Assembly: GCA_933207985.1 (NCBI GenBank)
Contig: OW240913.1
Coordinates: forward strand, 353,155,226-353,219,225
From: Pelobates cultripes
Lineage: Eukaryota; Chordata; Amphibia; Anura; Pelobatidae
Length of the DNA: 64,000 nucleotides
Reading direction: 5' to 3'
Of the stretch, positions 11,952 through 23,299 are shown piece after piece; within the stretch, counting starts at the first letter, position 1; every line of letters begins with the position of its first letter. The position numbers and the translations under genes were made by a program. The notes under the pieces were generated by a model. It did no database searches. It was not told the origin of the DNA and saw only the letters and a list, made by a program, of their open reading frames with translations.

Positions 11952-12062
11952 AGCGCCCTCTTTACCTTTTGTACTTGCCTGTGAATATTATATTGTCGTT
12001 TTCCTCCACTTGTACAGCGCTGTAGAATATGTTGGTGCTTTATGAATTACAATAATAATAAC
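11952..12062 (+). repeat. SINE-like repeat, right part
   Basis: Continues the repeat begun at 10999: ctttaccttttgtacttgcc, tgtacagcgctgtagaatat, gttggtgctttatgaatt and an (AAT)n tail. The same ctttaccttttgtact words occur uninterrupted at 63518-63534. Confidence 0.65.
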
Positions 12063-12697
12063 TTGTGAGATTTTTATACAACTAAATATTAAACATAAAG
12101 TTACTTATTGTGATTTTTTTTTTCTAATTCTCACTGGTGTATTTCTTAATTTATTTTCCATGTATTGCCAAGTAATCCAGGCACATCACATACGGTAACC
12201 CTGCGTTGCTGTGTGCAATGTGCATGTGCCGAATGTCTGAACAAACTTTCCAGCACATCATTGAGCAGTAATGCTGCCTTCAAAGCAGAAGTGCGCGGAG
12301 TTGAGTTTAAGCTTTTTTTTTTACACATTGCAATATCATTTACTTGTGTGAGCGAAAAGGAACTGTCCCGTCCAGAGAAGTGACACTTCCTCTATAGATT
12401 AACCACTTGGATTCCAGCAGGGAAGCTGTTTGCAATCAGTCCTGAGTGACACATGAAACCGTCCCTTTGTGTTTTACAATAATGTTGATTGCAAGAATCT
12501 CATAATTCAACAGTCATTTTCATAGAACTGATACCCTTCTTGTTCTCATACATTCACAACAATACTGACGCTGTTCTCAAAGAATCTCAAGAAGTTAAGT
12601 AAGTTAAGTAAGAGCCAATGAAGTCATGGGACACAACATCCCAATTTTTGTGCTGAAAGTAGATTTTCTTTTCCCCCAAAAATGTAATTTACATTTT

Positions 12698-13107
12698 TTA
12701 AAGAGACATTTCACTGCCCAAATACAAAAAAAATAAAGAAAAAGGGATCTATATGTAAAAACAGTTTGTAAGAGCTACAGATCTCTTAATCCCGCCCAGA
12801 CTTTCTGTGACTGTCCAATCACAGACTTCCCAATGCAGCTCAATGAGAAATATTTGCAAGACAGGTGCGCTGGGCAATTGCTGCCTCTTGAGTTTATTTC
12901 CAATGAGCTAACCAACCAGGAAGTAACAGAGCTGGTTGTCCGATTGACAGCCAGGTGGGTGTAACAAGATTATTTTCCTGTCTACAAAATGCCAATTTCT
13001 ATTGAAATCTGCACTCATTGTAAAATGAAAAAATAGAGCACACACTCTTTACACATAAAGCACTTCAGCAAGCCAAAGTGCTTTAGGGTTCTGGAGTGTT
13101 CCTTTAA
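12698..13107. mobile_element. TTAA-flanked MITE
   Basis: TTAAAGAGACATTTCACTG at the left and CTGGAGTGTTCCTTTAA at the right, with TTAA at both ends, and aagcacttcagcaagccaaagtgctt near the right end. More diverged than the 2160-2611 copy. A further fragment of the family (gtccctttaaattg) ends at about 13264. Confidence 0.6.
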
Positions 13108-13964
13108 CACATTGTCTTATTTCTATGGTAGAGGCTGTTCTTAGTAGAGTTGAGAGCAAGTCTGCCCTTTAAGACTGACTTGGAAGAGGAAGAAACCTAT
13201 TTTCTTCCTAGTAAAATATTTCAGCAAGTTAAAGTGTTTTCGGGATCCATATTGTCCCTTTAAATTGCTAAAAACAATTATCTGACATCTTACAATTGTT
13301 TTGCATAATGCTATGTCAGAGACCTGCTGGGTTACACATTTTGCGCCTTTTAATGAGTCATAAAGATGACTCGCACAAAATGTATTTTTTGTGTATGTGT
13401 CTAAACATTAAGGAAATGTGTTTATATGGCACACATTTCACACTGGTCTATTTTTATGCAAAAAATGTTTTTCTCTACTTTAAAGATGGTGAACTAAACT
13501 AATATTTAGATGATTCCTTTCTAGTAGAAACAATTTTAAAATATGTAACATTTAAATATGCAAATGTCTGTTAGTGGCCAGGTGGTTTAGTAAAAACATC
13601 AAACTGTATGGGAATAATAATTCAGCTATCTGTGGCACGTCAGATGCTAAATTTAATGGAAAGTTATCATATAAAAATATCATTTGAATAGAATATGCCA
13701 AACTTAACTCTTAACAAACTAACAAAGTATTAGCCCACAATAAAGGCCGCTCCAATTTCATCTGAATTGACATGTTGTGTTCTGTTGGCACTAGACTGAT
13801 TCTACCAAAGACAATGGACCTGTTGCCAGAATGTAGATATGTATCAACATTCAACATATTTGCCCAACTGTATCCAGTATTCGCCTCCGTCTCTGACTGT
13901 TTAATATATTCATTGAATATATGTGATGGGTATTGTCATGTTGTATATGATGCACCTGACTTTC

Positions 13965-14365
13965 TTAAAGGGTTATTCCATGCACCATCTCAACTTCAGT
14001 GTTTTGAAGTGGTTATGGTGCATATATTCTGTATGTGTAGTGTTTCAGTTTGAAACGCTGTGCAGACAGGTATATTTTAAATCAATGCCAGAGGTGCAAC
14101 TCCACTTCCGGCAGTGTCATTAGGGCATCATTAGTCAGCCTGGAGCTCGCCATGCGCAGAGGTTCATTAACTGACTGAAAGTGAGCAGCTGACTCTCTCA
14201 GCCAATTAATGACCAGTGGGTCAACATCTGGCGTCTGCGGCTCTGCGGAAGCTAGATGTGTGTAACAGAGGAGACTCGGTGACCGGGGGACTGTGCCAGT
14301 TTAGTGCTTGCATTAAAACCACTACAGCTGACTGCAGTGATTATGGTGCTTGAATTAAACCTTAA
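13965..14365. mobile_element. probable TTAA-family MITE, degraded right end
   Basis: Left end TTAAAGGGTTATTCCATGCACC at 13965; the right side carries actgcagtgattatggtgct then ttaaacc. The right TIR is eroded, so the end is approximate. Confidence 0.5.
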
Positions 14366-14772
14366 CACTCTACACATATGGTAGCATTCATACATTTTAG
14401 GCACTCTTATGACATTTTAATTATCTTGGCAAGAGTGTTTTGTATTGTTTGTAAAATATTGTGAAATTAATTTATTATTATACCTTATAAATATAGAGGC
14501 CATACATTTTTATATCTTGGCAACAATGTCGCTATTTGGTGAAACAGTTTGCAGTACACTGTATGAGGTTATCCATTTAGAACTGGTGTCACTGTAACAG
14601 ATTCACAGTTTACATTGCACATTCTGACAGTATTAGCTTATAAGCATATTGATAAGGGGATTCAAAGAACGGGAAACAAATGCATAGATTTAGTGTTTTA
14701 CATAAAAATGCTATTTTTTTATATATATATATAAAGTTTTGTCTGTATTCTGTTAAACTGTGATGTCCTCAG

Positions 14773-15284
14773 ACAGGGATCCAAGGATTCAATGGAAATT
14801 CCACTTTGTTCTGTGACCACCTTTGGATCTACTGGTGATGACCTCAGTGACCACCTTTGGATCTCCTGGTGATGACCTCAGTGACACCTTTGGATCTCCT
14901 GGTGATGGCCTCAGTAACCACCTTTGGATCTCCTGGTGATGGCCTCAGTGACCACCTTTAGATCTCTTGGTGATGGCTTCAGTGACCACCTTTGGATCTC
15001 CTTGTGACAGGGATCCAAGGATTCAATGGAAATTCCACTTTGTACTGTGACCACCTTTGGATCTACTGGTGATGACCTCAGTGACCACCTTTGGATCTCC
15101 TGGTGATGACCTCAGTGACACCTTTGGATCTCCTGGTGGTGGCCTCAGTGACCACCTTTGGATCTCCTGGTGATGGCCTCAGTGACCACCTTTAGATCTC
15201 TTGGTGATGGCTTCAGTGACCACCTTTGGATCTCCTTGTGATGGCCTCAGTGATTACATTTGGATCTCATTGTGATGTCCTCAG
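14773..15284. repeat. minisatellite, 34-bp unit inside a 234-bp duplicated block
   Basis: Units of 34 bp with the core gaccacctttggatctcctg followed by gtgatggcctcagt recur about twelve times. The whole block starting acagggatccaaggattc (14773) repeats 234 bp later (15007), with the internal variants (gatgacc, one short unit gacacc) in the same order, so a multi-unit segment was duplicated as one piece. Confidence 0.93.
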
Positions 15285-16144
15285 GGATTGATTGGGTCAA
15301 CACTGGATATTTTCATTCTGTGACAGCACGTCTATCAATCTGCAGTGAAGTAATCTGCTGTGTTAAGTCTGTGTATTAGGTCACCACAAATATATGAAAT
15401 GTGTATCAAGCTCCACAAATGTCATATGCGATGGAGTTAATTTGCCCCCTTTGTAAAAAAAATTAATAAATAAAAAAATATAAATATATATATATGATGT
15501 TTTCTAAAGAACTTTGCTGAATATTCTAGAGAAGGCATTCTGAACGCCAGGCCAACCCCCATGTAGCTGAAAAACAACTCCCATGATTCTCTGGACATCT
15601 ATTACATTCAAATAATCCTATGAGTTGTAGGTCATTAACATGTGGAGGGCAAAGTCTGAGATCCCTGTTTTAAAGCGTGAAACCTCCCATTCCAGCTGGG
15701 CTTTGCATTATTGATCAAATCCTAAAGTGTTTCTCTTTTTCTGGTTTTCCATTCTGTCAAAGAGATGGTCACCAGCCAACAGGAAATCCTCTGTGTCTGA
15801 AGTGTGAGCCTTTATGGGACAGGATGTCCACATGTACCCTTTGGTTTTAATGGTGAATGCTGCTGGGATTTCACTTTGTACTTATCGATTTACGTCCTGT
15901 TTAAGACAGACCTTTCATGAAAGATCCCATAGAGATATAGTTAGAATTAAAACAGTTATTTCTCATTGCATCCTGATACGGACATTACAGGCGAGATCAG
16001 GCTCCCATCATTCAGAAAATGCATTAAACATACTGCAAAAACAAATGAAAAAAAAAAAAGACAAAAAATTCCCCCCAAAAACAAAAACAGCAGGCTCAGG
16101 CAGTTAAACCATGCTCAGTTGGTATTAAGGGGCCTTAAATTACC

Positions 16145-16470
16145 CATACCTCCCAACATCTCAAATGGACAAAGAAGGACACTTTACATTAGGGGGTGTG
16201 AGTGGGTGTGACTTACTAATAATAATTCATGCAATAAAATGTAATTTATAACAAGAATAATGTACATTATTTACACAGACTGATTTATAAACAAATTTAT
16301 TGTAGTTTAAAGACTCATTACCGGGAGTATTATTTCTTTGGAGCTGTGTTATACACTCAGACACACCAACAATGTGGAAAAGAGGGACATTAGGATAGAA
16401 AAGAGGGACAGAGGGATCAGGGCCCGTAATAAGGACTGTCCCTCCTAAAGAGGGACACTTGGTAGGCATG
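16145..16470. mobile_element. small DNA-transposon MITE with 8-bp duplication
   Basis: Ends CATACCTCCCAA... and ...TTGGTAGGCATG are imperfect inverted repeats. Flanks aaattacc (16137-16144) and tcattacc (16471-16478) agree at six of eight positions. Interior has repeated gagggaca words. hAT-like by target length. Confidence 0.65.
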
Positions 16471-16749
16471 TCATTACCTCCTCACCATCACCCAGAATTG
16501 TTGACACAAGGTAAGATTATCCATTGACATATGTTGTATATGCTAAAATATGATCCTACCATCTACATGTCACAGCAGAAAGTGAGATTTGTCAGAGCAG
16601 GCAACATTTTACCAGTTTTCCCATTTCCTAGTTGCCCATTTCTGGTGTGCCTGTCCCCGCTGCAGCCTCATGTTCTAGCACAAATGTGTATTCCTGACCC
16701 CTCTCCTGCCTTTAAAAGTTTTGTTTAATTACCTTTTTTTTTAGGCCAC

Positions 16750-17182
16750 GCTGGTCTCATCACGGCTAACCCTGCCCTGCTCCACCTCTTTGGCTGAGAT
16801 CCTCAAACTTGATGTTCTCAGCCAATGCAATGCTTTGCCGTAGGAAAGCATTTGGAGGCTATTGCGCATGTGTGGCAAACCCCTTCGCTGTGTCAATCAG
16901 CATCTCCTCATAGAGATGCATTGACTCAGCGCGTCTCTATGGGGAGCGTTTACCATAGAGACGCTGAACGTCAGTGTGCACACTATACAGAACTGAAATA
17001 GGAAGCACCTCCGGTGGCCATCTGAGTCACTGCCACTAGAGTTGTTCCAAGGCAGTAATGTAAACGCTGCCTTTTCTCTGAAAAGGCAGTGTTTACATTA
17101 AAAAGCCTGCAGGGACAGGCTATAGACATCAGAACCACTATGTTAAGCTATAGTTGTTCTGGTGACTATAGTGTACCTTTAA
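16750..17182. mobile_element. probable TTAA-family MITE
   Basis: Right end tgttctggtgactatagtg then tacctttaa matches the family; an internal palindrome (aacgctgccttttctctgaaaaggcagtgttt) is like the one at about 1090-1130. Left boundary uncertain. Confidence 0.5.
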
Positions 17183-19392
17183 GGTAATTCAACACAACAT
17201 GTAAAGAGATCAACTCAAAAAGGAATCATAGCAGACCAAAAATGCCTAAATGTAAACCAAATACCTCACTATGTCACAATACCATATGTCACAAAATCAA
17301 GCCAAGCCAGGTGAGCAGAGATGGCAGGATATTCAAACAGAACAAAAAAAGAAGAAAAATGAATATCAAACACATTGTGTCCTTTTTAATCTGATTAAAA
17401 GTCATTATGAGCCACCCATCATTACAAATAATGTGGCTTTGGTTGTTTACAGTTCTAATAAATACATTTACTGTAATTAATCAGCCCTATTTTGTCACGT
17501 TCCATTAAACGCATGATGGTGTAAAGTGTCCTAGCATTCACGTGTCAGTATCATGGGGTTTCAGAGATATACTAACCTGGAATTTCTTATAGTAGGGATA
17601 TATTTTGTGTTTCGTAAGACGTTTCTGCCATTTCTTCATGCAAACATCACATGTAGGTGCTACTTCATTGCGTTCCTATCTCCTCGGAGTCTGAAGGTTA
17701 CTCTGTAAAAAAAATAAAAAAATCATATCTGTAGTTTCACACATTCTTCACAAATGGATAGGTGCATATTAACCCCTTACAGGCCAATGACATCACAAAT
17801 AACACTTAATTCCCTGCCCATTAGAGGGTTAGGGAGCAGCAAAGATAACAATAGCATCTAATTCACTGAAACATTACAACATCTACTTTGGAAAAATCGC
17901 TGGGTACGGCCCTGCAAAATAAAAGCCTTACGAATTTAATAAACAAAAAAATGGTTATATCACAAAATAAATTGTTATAAGCAACAACAAAAAACAACAT
18001 ATATTTGGAATTCTCACCCTGAACCTTTTGTATTTAGTAGAGATACACGATAAAGCAGCCAATGTAATTAATGATTAACTTTTTTACATCTCATTTCTTG
18101 TCGACAGCTACCATTACGTTTGATCTCCCACTATCCTCACTCCATATCTGGTTGGTTAAGGGGTAATTTATCAGGTACAGGCTGGCTCAATGACTGAGCT
18201 ACATCCCCCCCAACCCTAGAGTTTTTGGGCTCGGAGATTATAAGGATTTCCCCGGTGACCCCAATTTATTTAGACTAAAGTAATTCTAATATAGAACTAA
18301 AGGTCGCCCAAGTCACTGCTCCTATTTTTCATTGTCATTTTTCATTTTTACCCTGAACCCTCTTTCTTTGTTGTGGTCCTGGGCATGCCATCCCCACTAA
18401 ACTATTTTATTACTATTGGGTATCCCCTCCCCCCAGTGCACTATTTGTGTATTTCAATTTTACTGCAGGGAAAGATATTCAATGTCTTTAATTGTAGGTT
18501 TCTATGGTGCTGTAATTTCCTGCTTATTGTGTCCTGTTGTATGATGTAACATGGTTATGACAGGCTATATGCTTTTAAAGAATTATCACCTTACACTTTT
18601 TGTACTCTTGCAGGCGGTTTTCCAATAGAAGCCAGCCCGTCGGTAGGATAACTGGATTGCCAATGAAACTATAACAATCTATTAAGCAGACCTGTTAAAA
18701 CTCAGATTGGAGTTTTTTTTTCTCCAGCACCAAGAGTGTGGAACCCCATTTGTGTTTCTAAACTTAATGCAGATAGAAAGCAATCGCATCTCCTTTTCCA
18801 TGGATTGGATAAGATGTTCTGTAGTTCTGTTAGCTTAACACATGTGCAGATGTCCTGTTAACGAAGTCATCAAGTGCAGCTGTATCTGGTATGTTTGCAC
18901 AGCAAGTAAGCAGAAAACCTCTTAGAAGGCAGGGTGTCATACATTGTTAATATTATGTATTAGAACAGTTAACCCATTCCACCTAAATTTAGTTAGAAAC
19001 ATTTACTATTCTTCCCTCCACTCCAGGGCACGGTAACACAACAAAACCTCCCTACTGGATTCCATTCTCTTCTATTGCTTTGAGTAGAGAGTCTGTAATC
19101 AAGGACAGATTTCCCTTTAGGTAGAGAAGACACCTGTCCAGTAGGGGGCGCTTATTTACAGCACTTGGGTGGGCTGATGTGGAGAGATAAGTACCAGGAG
19201 TCTTGACCAGCATCCTCTGTAGTCTAGTAGCCTCCAATGCTTGATAGCAGAGCTGCGTGACCAGCTATAGATGGTTTCAAACTCAGTGCTGTCCCAGATC
19301 CTCCAAAGTTTGTGTTTGAGGCTGGACAGGAAGTGGAAGGGATCACTTCCCGTCAGCCTCTCACACAGGAAATGTCTTGCAGGAGGAGCAGG
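17183..19392. other. intergenic, nothing recognised
   Basis: A/T-rich DNA with no gene, no clear terminal repeats and only chance short frames (for example the 61-residue minus frame at 19052-19237). Confidence 0.45.
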
Positions 19393-19590
19393 GACAGCAC
19401 TGAGTGATTCACTGTATATTATAGGACAGCACTGAGTGATTCACTGTATATTATAGGATAGCACTGAGTGATTCACTGTATATTATAGGACAGCACTGGG
19501 TGATTCACTGTATATTATAGGACAGCACTGAGTGATTCACTGTATATTATAGGACACAGTTGAGTGATGCACACTGTATAACAGCTCCTG
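19393..19590. repeat. 32-bp minisatellite
   Basis: Unit gacagcactgagtgattcac followed by tgtatattatag is repeated five times in perfect 32-bp register with one or two substitutions (gacag/gatag, gagtg/gggtg), then one degenerate copy. Confidence 0.93.
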
Positions 19591-20029
19591 CAGCTCTACT
19601 ATCAATCATAGTAGGGTGAATAAAAATTAGGCAAAATAAGGCAAATAACCCTTCAAATGCCACATGCCTGTACCCTAGACAGGGCTGCCATCAGCTCAAG
19701 GTCTGGGCCCCCGGGTGCCCGCCTCCAAATCCAGCCCACAGGAATACACACACACAGACACAAAAGGACACAGAAACACACAAAGACACTAAGTGGATAT
19801 TTTGGAGCCAGTTACTAAACAGGCTCCTAACAAGGTGAGCAGTTCACTCATATATTTCTTTCCACAATCTGTGAAAAACAGTTCCACCTAGATTGTTGTG
19901 TTTTCTGTTTTATCTATATATTTACTACGGGGAGTTCTGAGCCGATAACGTAAAGGCTCAGAAAAATGTGAGTTTAGGTATACACTCACTCAAACAATAC
20001 AGTATTATACAATTATATCTTTTTTATAT

Positions 20030-21040
20030 TCGAAGCATGGTCTTGTCACCAGTGGGGTACCTCAGGGATCTGTACTTGGACCCATTCTCGTTAATATTTT
20101 TATTTACAGAAGGACTTGATGGTAAGGTATGTCTTTTTGCTGATGATATTAAGATATGTAACAGGGTTGATGTTCCAGGAGGGATAAGCCAAATGGCAAA
20201 TGATTTAGGTAAACTAGAAAAATGGTCAGAATTGTGGCAACTGACATTTAATGTGGATAAGTGCAAGATAATGCATCTTGGACGTAAAAACCCAAGGGCA
20301 GAGTACAGAATATTTGATAGAGTCCTAACCTCAACATATGAGGAAAGGGATTTAGGGGTGATTATTTCTGATGACTTAAAGGTAGGCAGACAATGTAATA
20401 GAGCAGCAGGAAATGCTAGCAGAATGCTTGGTTGTATAGGGAGAGGTATTAGCAGTAGAAAGAGGGAAGTGCTCATGCCATTGTACAGAACACTGGTGAG
20501 ACCTCACTTGGAGTATTGTACACAGTACTGGAGACCGTATCTTCAGAAGGATATTGATACTTTAGAGAGAGTTCAGAGAAGGGCTACTAAACTGGTTCAT
20601 GGATTGCGGGATAAAACTTACCAGGAAAGGTTAAAGGATCTTAACATGTATAGCTTGGAGGAAAGACGAGACAGGGGGGATATGATAGAAACATTTAAAT
20701 ATATAAAGGGAATCAACACAATAAAGGAAGAGACCATATTTAAAATAAGAAAAACTACCACAACAAGAGGACATAGTCTTAAATTAGAGGGGACAAAGGT
20801 TTAAAAATAATATCAGGAAGTATTACTTTACTGAGAGGGTAGTGGATGCATGGAATAGCCTTCCAGCTGAAGTGGTAGAGGTTAACACAGTAAAGGAGTT
20901 TAAGCATGCATGGGATAGACATAAGGCTATCCTAACTATTTGATAAGGCCAGGGACTAATGAAAGTATTTAGAAAATTTGGCAGACTTGATTGGTCTAAT
21001 GGTTCTTATCTGCCGTCACATTCTATGTTTCTATGTTTTT
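20030..21040 (+). mobile_element. CR1-clade LINE, 5'-truncated
   Basis: Only the 3' half of the reverse-transcriptase ORF and the 3' tail are present. The tail ends ATTCTATG followed by TTTCTATG, the 8-bp terminal repeat typical of CR1 elements, which fixes the clade better than the protein alone. Inserted inside the hAT-like element at 19680-21556. Confidence 0.9.
20040..20943 (+). pseudogene. CR1 reverse transcriptase remnant, frameshifted
   Basis: First frame gives LVTSGVPQGSVLGPILVNIF (RT domain before the catalytic centre); a small deletion near 20105 shifts to the frame with CLFADDIKI (catalytic DD), LEKWSELWQLTFNVDKCKIM, EERDLGVIISDDLKV, LYRTLVRPHLEYC and LERVQRRATKLVHGLRDKTY. A second shift near 20800 moves to RFKNNIRKYYFTERVV and AWNSLPAEVVEVNTVKEF, ending at TGA 20941-20943. 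Not functional. Confidence 0.9.
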
Positions 21041-21564
21041 ATCTCTCTATGAAAAATCCCCCACATTGTACTAAGGGGTAAGTGAAACTAAAATAGCGCT
21101 GCACCTTGGGACTCTGCATGTTGGGTGGTGGGATTATCACCTAAACTTCTGAGTCCACTTCTTAGTTTTCATACATACATACATACATATATACATGCAC
21201 CTCATTTTCCAGCCACCTTCCTCTTCCTTACCTTTTCGTTGCAGGAGGGTGACTGGGGATGATGGGAGCGGATGCCTCTGCTCTCCTGTCCTCGGCTGTC
21301 TCTTCCCCCGCTTGGAGTAAGCTGGGAGGAAGGAATTTGGTGTTACTTCCTCCCAGCAGCACTTGCGGTGCAGCCGCAATTTTTTTTAAAGAGGCCCGGA
21401 CGCGCTATTACACGCTGCAGCGCTGACCGGGCCCCTGAAGATATAGGGCTCATCAGGTGGCCCTAAATGCTTGGGCCACCTGATGGGCCCTGGTGCAGAT
21501 GCACCTGCGGCAGTTTCGCCACTCCACATAGTTGTCACCCCCTGATGGCGGCCCTGACCCTAGA

Positions 21565-23000
21565 CACCGCTTTTATCTAGCCCTAAATTTAACACCTTCC
21601 AAAATGTAAACAAACTCTTTCATTGGTCCCAAATGTAAGTACTCAAAGCCTAAACCTGAAACTAAACCCCTTTATCTAAAAACTAGCTCATTTTAAAAAT
21701 TAAACACCCAGTGTACCCCAATATTCAATTTATCCCCAGCTCTAACCCTAATACCTATAATTCTAAACACCCCTTATACCACAACTATTACGTCCACTTA
21801 ACATTAAACACCCTATGTAATAAAACACTGACATTAATTCCTCTCTAACCTTAAACTCCCATTTACCCTGGACCCTTCTAATATTAGATTTATCCCTCCA
21901 TGCATTTATACAGCAATGTCATACTCAAACATCCCTTATTGAAAAAGTTGAGCTATATCATCAAGTTAAACAACCTCCTGCCTTTCTGGTAGAGATTAAT
22001 TAGCTCAACTGTGGGAACAAAGATTTCCGATTTGCTGTTAACATCATGCGCAGCCACTTTCATTAGTCATTTATCACTAAATATCACAATATGGTTAAAT
22101 TGTCACAGTGGCCGACTCCGAAATAAAAAAGTAAAGTGATGTATGCCTTTGATTTGGTTTTTCACACTTAGGAACCATTTATTATTTGAATACCCATGGA
22201 TCCAGTCCATCTAAAGACAGATTGGAAGGAAGTCGTACAGTGTAAATCGCAGAGGGGATTAACCGTTTCCATGCCTACTAAAATTAACTTACTAGGAATA
22301 CAAGGATTTTCTTCGAGACACGCTGCCAATTTTCCACAAAAAAACCCAACCTTGACATTTTCAATTTTTCAGAGGAATATTAATGCTACCAGGAGAGCGT
22401 AACATCATTTTAGGTCGTGTTCCAGTGTTTTAGGATGTAAGGTTTTATTGAAACATATCAGTAATCCTTTGTTAGTTAATACTGAAAATCCAGCTAGGTT
22501 TTTTTTTCTAGGGTCTGAGAACTTTAACATCTGCTGAGCAGTGATTTCAGAAATCTGTTCATGATCGTGCGTACATCTGTTTTCTTTACGGAAATACAAA
22601 TCTGCGTTGTTTGCGACACAGACAGAATTTTATGTTTATCCAAATTTATGTGTGTTTCATTCACCCATTGTTGTGCGCTACAGACTTTGTTGGTGCCTCA
22701 TAAGTAATTATTTATTCCTTAAACAGGATGTAATTGTTAGGTAATTTTGTCCATTTTTGAAGCAGAATCTGCTGTAATAATACTGACAAATATTGTCAAC
22801 AGCATGCCTTATATGTATGAATATAATCATTTTTTTTTTTTACTTTAACGATCTATCTACCTGAATACTCAAGCTTGCCATCGTCTTAATGCATCAGCAC
22901 CGCTTTACCTGTCTGACTGTCTATCTTTATTTTTCGATTTTCCCCTGCTGTCTAGTGAAATATTTACTGCAGAGGTGCCCAAGATGTAGATTCCCAGATG
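21565..23000. other. intergenic, nothing recognised
   Basis: No gene. Contains a non-coding stretch rich in taaacacc/ctaaaccc words (21590-21860) and A/T-rich DNA. Confidence 0.45.
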
Positions 23001-23008
23001 TTTTAGAA

Positions 23009-23153
23009 CAGGCATAGGCAAGCTTTGGCACTGCAGATGTTTTGGACTACACCTCCCATGATGCTTTGCCAGCATTATGGGCATTATGGGTGTAAGAGCA
23101 ATATGGGGGATGTAGTCCACAACATCTGGAGTGCCGAAGGTTGCCTGCCCCTG
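23009..23153. mobile_element. 145-bp hAT-like MITE with target duplication
   Basis: Starts CAGGCATAGGCAAGC and ends TTGCCTGCCCCTG; internal words actacacctcccatgatgc and gatgtagtccacaacatctg are inverted with respect to each other. Flanks ttttagaa (23001-23008) and ttctagaa (23154-23161) are an 8-bp duplication with one change. It sits inside another repeat whose uninterrupted copy is at about 40740. Confidence 0.88.
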
Positions 23154-23299
23154 TTCTAGAACATGGGTGCCCAATAGGTAGATTCCCAGGTGTTGTAGAA
23201 CCTCTTTGCATGCCTTTATAATGATAAAGCATCATGGAAGCTGTACTTTTAAAACATTTAAGGATCTAATTTTTGAGCACCCTTGATTCACTGGGTTTA

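Larger units (their letters stand above)
19680..21556. mobile_element. hAT-like element with nested CR1 LINE
   Basis: Ends CAGGGCTGCCATCAG (19680) and CTGATGGCGGCCCTG (21556) are a 15-bp inverted repeat with one mismatch, flanked by a perfect 8-bp duplication accctaga (19672-19679 and 21557-21564). The right part includes a second small inverted repeat (gggccacctgatgggccc region). No transposase is visible. A CR1 fragment occupies the middle, so the element was already in place when the LINE inserted. Confidence 0.88.

Noticed and set aside
11495..11984. Several overlapping frames of 125-155 residues on both strands
   Set aside because: They are poly Cys/Val/Tyr or poly His/Thr translations of a TG microsatellite with no domain or start context.
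14773..15284. CRISPR array
   Set aside because: Repeats are directly adjacent with no unique spacers, and the genome is eukaryotic.
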